Assembly (NCBI GenBank): GCA_000320545.1
Contig: ADNK01002286.1
Coordinates: 93,261-157,260 of the forward strand
Direction: 5' to 3'
From: Bigelowiella natans CCMP2755
Lineage: Eukaryota; Cercozoa; Chlorarachniophyceae
Length of the DNA stretch: 64,000 nucleotides
The notes beneath the pieces are model-generated. The model ran no database searches. It worked only from the letters and a program-made list of their open reading frames with translations, and had not been told where the DNA came from. The translations under genes were made by a program, and so were the position numbers. Below are positions 61,654 through 64,000 of this stretch, piece by piece; the first letter of the stretch is position 1; every line of letters starts with the position of its first letter.

Positions 61654-61864
61654 GCTCGCAGAGCCGATGTCGCAAGTTTCTGCTGGTTGTGAATGTATTT
61701 GAGCGCACTGGAAGCCACCAGGAGCTCGTCAGAGTCCACCGGAGTGCACATGCAATGCATGGAATGTTTTGTTGTGGTTTTCCAAGCTTTTTGATGAAAT
61801 CATTTGGTGCGGCTACACACCGTGCCGCTCGCAAAGCCGATGTCACAAGTTTCTGCTGGTTGTG
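61654..61864 (+). repeat. 38-bp direct repeat, 173 bp apart
   Basis: GCTCGCA-AGCCGATGTC-CAAGTTTCTGCTGGTTGTG occurs at 61654-61691 and 61827-61864 with two mismatches. It lies upstream of gag and may belong to the retroelement 5' region. Confidence 0.85.
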
Positions 61865-61969
61865 GGTGATCTGGGAACAGCTAGACAGACCACGACCGCC
61901 TGATAGCCTGGACAAAGCCTTCAGGAAGTTCTCAGTTGAAATGGATGATGACAGACTTACACAGCAACA

Positions 61970-62341
61970 CAATGTGTGTAGCGCGTACCACTACGCGGGC
62001 ACAAGTCACGTGCGACAACAAAGGGGTTGTCGCGGATATAGAATATAGATAACGTAGATATTAATACAGCATAGGCACGTGGGTTCCGGCGGGACTCATG
62101 GCAGCACACCGGAAGTGTGCTGCCCCACGTGCGGCGGCATTCGCGAAAGCTTCGCGAATGATTACGCAGTGCACGATTTAATAAAAATATAATCTTTAAT
62201 AAAAATAAACACAACTCTTCAAAAGGAAGCAAACGTGCCTTTCCCCCCCCCTGCCTACTTGTGCACGTAGCGCCTCGGCCTGTGAACACCTTACGCGCAA
62301 CAACCTTTGGCTTCCACACACGGGAAACGATTTGACTAACA
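61970..62341 (+). mobile_element. Putative 5' LTR/leader of the retroelement
   Basis: Region directly before gag. It has a strong nested hairpin (62075-62132: outer arms GCACGTGGG/CCCACGTGC, inner arms GGCAGCACAC/GTGTGCTGCC), two copies of the palindrome TTCGCGAA (62140-62147 and 62151-62158) and A/T-rich AATAAAAATA words at 62178-62210. TGGCTTCCACACACGGGAA at 62308-62326 could be a tRNA primer-binding site, since its complement ends in CCA. LTR ends were not found because the 3' LTR is outside the window. Confidence 0.4.
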
Positions 62342-63871
62342 ATGTCACAGCAGCTAGAAGAACAGCAGGACTTTGGCTCGCAGGCCGTGCAAGGGCACGA
62401 GCAGAAACAGGAAAGGAAGGGCGATACGGACGCTAAGGAAGGAGGAGGAACACCTCCACAGGCACCGCCGGGACCAGCACCCGGGATTAAGAAAGCAGAT
62501 GCAGCAGCAGAGGCACTGGAGAACTTCTACGAGGCGGACGACGAGGACGTGGCCGCCGAAAGCAAGAAGGTCGTAATGGCATTACGAGCCTTGCGACCCA
62601 GGGCGAGCAACTACGCCAAACTGAAAGTATCGATAGAATACAAGTATCAGACACATGATGTTTGGGCAGCTATCATGCAGGACATCATGGATTACGAAGC
62701 AGACTTACCTCCAGAGTGGGCAGCTTTGTTTAGGAACGACGGGGGTCTGGGCGCCTCGCGGGGGACGACCCAGAGCACCGTCAAGCAGCAGCAGCCGGTA
62801 CAGCGGAACACCCAGTTCATGTCTGTTAAAACAGCACCGGTTATGATAACGAAATACAACGGGAAAAGAGGTGAGGCAAGGAGGTGGTGGAAGAACGCTA
62901 GGAGTATACTCTGCGACTTTACCCCTAACCCCACCGAAAACGACAAGCTCAAATGGCTAGCTATAATAAAGCAAGCCATGGACCTTTACGAGACAGGCAG
63001 GACCCGGATCAGGCAGCTAGAGAAAATACACACTACAGTTAGTGGGCTACGAGACGTTGAGGCGATAATGAAGGCTTTTGTAAATGAACAGGATGCTAAC
63101 TCCCTACCCCAGGCTATTAGAAAATACAGAGCAATGATGCAGCATGAGAGAGAACCTGTTAGAGACTTTGCCACGCGCTTCCAGGATATGATCGACGAAC
63201 TACATGATTTTAATTACAACACAGGTGATGATCAGGCAAGGTTTGAAGAGTTCAAGTTAAAGATAAAGGAATCCACTTACGTTACGGAGAAAGGCTACAC
63301 CACGATGGAGGCAGCAGTGCAGGCTATATCCCTACGCGAGCAGGAGCAGGACCGCAAGTTTACCAGCCCTAAGGTACCTGGCATAGGAAACATTAACGCT
63401 ATTAAGCCGCAGCGAGACTGGTACAAGGACAGGGAAGGTAACCGACGTTGCGGATACTGCTCACGTAAAGGGAAACACACCGCTAAAGACTGCAGAGACA
63501 GGAAAGAAGGACGACCCAGGATGACGATCAGGCAGCTCAACGAACACTACGAGAAGTTAAAGAGAAAGAAAGGCAGAGGACAAGGATATAACAACAGCAA
63601 ATGGCAAGGCAGCAACAACGGGAAGAACAATAAATATAAGAACAAAAAGCAGAACAGTATCAATGCTATACAGCAGCAGATAAACGGAATATTAGATCAC
63701 CTTAAGCAGGCGCCGACGAAGACAGCAGTACCAGCAACGCAGGACCAAGACAAGCCCATGACCCTAGACGACATAAAGAACTTAGGTCGGGGTCCTAAAC
63801 AAGGCATTGCTCGCTCCCACACAGTAGGGTTTACTTTAACATCCTCTAGGAGCTTCTCACCGATATCATAA
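62342..63871 (+). CDS. gag: LTR-retrotransposon Gag polyprotein, probably cut short
   Basis: Gag packages element RNA into virus-like particles. One uninterrupted frame of 509 codons from the ATG at 62342-62344, in a window where cellular genes are shattered by introns. The N-terminal part is Gln/Glu/Gly-rich. The capsid-like middle part has ITKYNGKRGEARRWWKNARS and VRDFATRFQDMIDELHDF, typical of retrotransposon Gag. A zinc knuckle CGYCSRKGKHTAKDC follows (about 63448-63492), then a basic Lys/Asn/Gly-rich RNA-binding tail. The knuckle spacing is C-x2-C-x5-H-x4-C, one residue longer than the usual x4. After about 63795 the reading looks like out-of-context sequence and ends FSPIS, so protease/pol does not follow in frame. 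It was probably truncated by another insertion or rearrangement. Confidence 0.85.
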   Translation: MSQQLEEQQDFGSQAVQGHEQKQERKGDTDAKEGGGTPPQAPPGPAPGIKKADAAAEALENFYEADDEDVAAESKKVVMALRALRPRASNYAKLKVSIEYKYQTHDVWAAIMQDIMDYEADLPPEWAALFRNDGGLGASRGTTQSTVKQQQPVQRNTQFMSVKTAPVMITKYNGKRGEARRWWKNARSILCDFTPNPTENDKLKWLAIIKQAMDLYETGRTRIRQLEKIHTTVSGLRDVEAIMKAFVNEQDANSLPQAIRKYRAMMQHEREPVRDFATRFQDMIDELHDFNYNTGDDQARFEEFKLKIKESTYVTEKGYTTMEAAVQAISLREQEQDRKFTSPKVPGIGNINAIKPQRDWYKDREGNRRCGYCSRKGKHTAKDCRDRKEGRPRMTIRQLNEHYEKLKRKKGRGQGYNNSKWQGSNNGKNNKYKNKKQNSINAIQQQINGILDHLKQAPTKTAVPATQDQDKPMTLDDIKNLGRGPKQGIARSHTVGFTLTSSRSFSPIS

Positions 63872-63876
63872 TTTCT

Positions 63877-64000
63877 TTAGTGACTGATGTGGCGCAGGGT
63901 GACCCTGTTCCCATCATAGATGTAGTACTGCTTCCTCCCCTTCCTCTCGGTAACCTTTGCAACGCCACCCCAGAATGGGTCTTGTTTATTTCTCGATCTC
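63877..64000 (-). mobile_element. Pol C-terminal (integrase-tail-like) fragment on the opposite strand
   Basis: Read on the minus strand, 63999-63877 encodes DPFWGGVAKVTERKGRKQYY, then IYDGNRVTLRHISH and TAA. A W-GG-V-KV-KGRK-YY-Y-DG pattern fits the small beta-barrel at the end of retroelement integrases. The same frame stays open beyond the stop (YDIGEKLLEDVKVNPTVWER) to about 63795, overlapping the last gag codons. It is oriented against gag, so it belongs to a second or rearranged element. Only 41 codons are seen in the window. Confidence 0.45.

Overview
This is a eukaryotic nuclear window from a protist that most likely carries a complex (secondary) plastid. Nearly every gene is split by many short GT-AG introns, often into exons of only 20-150 bases, and simple-sequence repeats are abundant. 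Glutamyl-tRNA reductase, the first enzyme of plastid tetrapyrrole synthesis, begins with a signal-peptide-like segment followed by a basic, Ser-rich stretch. That two-part leader is expected when proteins must cross the ER to reach a plastid. A methyltransferase and an NTF2-like protein carry similar leaders. With an NRT2-type nitrate porter and a sulfoquinovosidase-like enzyme, this suggests a photosynthetic stramenopile, haptophyte or chlorarachniophyte; I cannot decide which.

Layout, left to right: start of an unknown minus-strand gene (1-186); broken ankyrin-repeat gene (288-1105); glutamyl-tRNA reductase (2547-4666, minus); Cys-rich protein (6026-8231); four-pass membrane protein (9067-10588, minus); two more membrane proteins (11718-14557 and 14770-15417); plastid-type NTF2/SnoaL protein (16511-18435, minus); Pro/Ser/Thr-rich surface protein (19850-22320); CGFS glutaredoxin (23404-24532, minus); nitrate transporter (25691-28319); tRNA-dihydrouridine synthase (29641-33065, minus); unknown gene with a SAM-like segment (34504-38399, minus); small basic protein (38729-39282); multi-pass family-2 glycosyltransferase (42375-46381); O-methyltransferase (47231-50804, minus); GH31 sulfoquinovosidase-like enzyme (51553-57062); secreted protein made of two copies of an unrecognised domain (58326-61284, minus); and an LTR-retrotransposon gag (62342-63871) meeting an opposite-strand pol fragment (63877-64000).

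Genes mostly alternate in orientation. The spacers that follow gene 3' ends carry blocks rich in CTAG- and GCATGC-type palindromes, while the divergent 5'-5' spacers lack them. No operon logic applies. The shared metabolic themes are plastid function (tetrapyrroles, Fe-S handling through glutaredoxin, sulfolipid breakdown), nitrate uptake and cell-surface or extracellular material. Exon models were made by hand from frame continuity and splice sites, so single boundaries may be off by a few bases and several 5' ends are unresolved.
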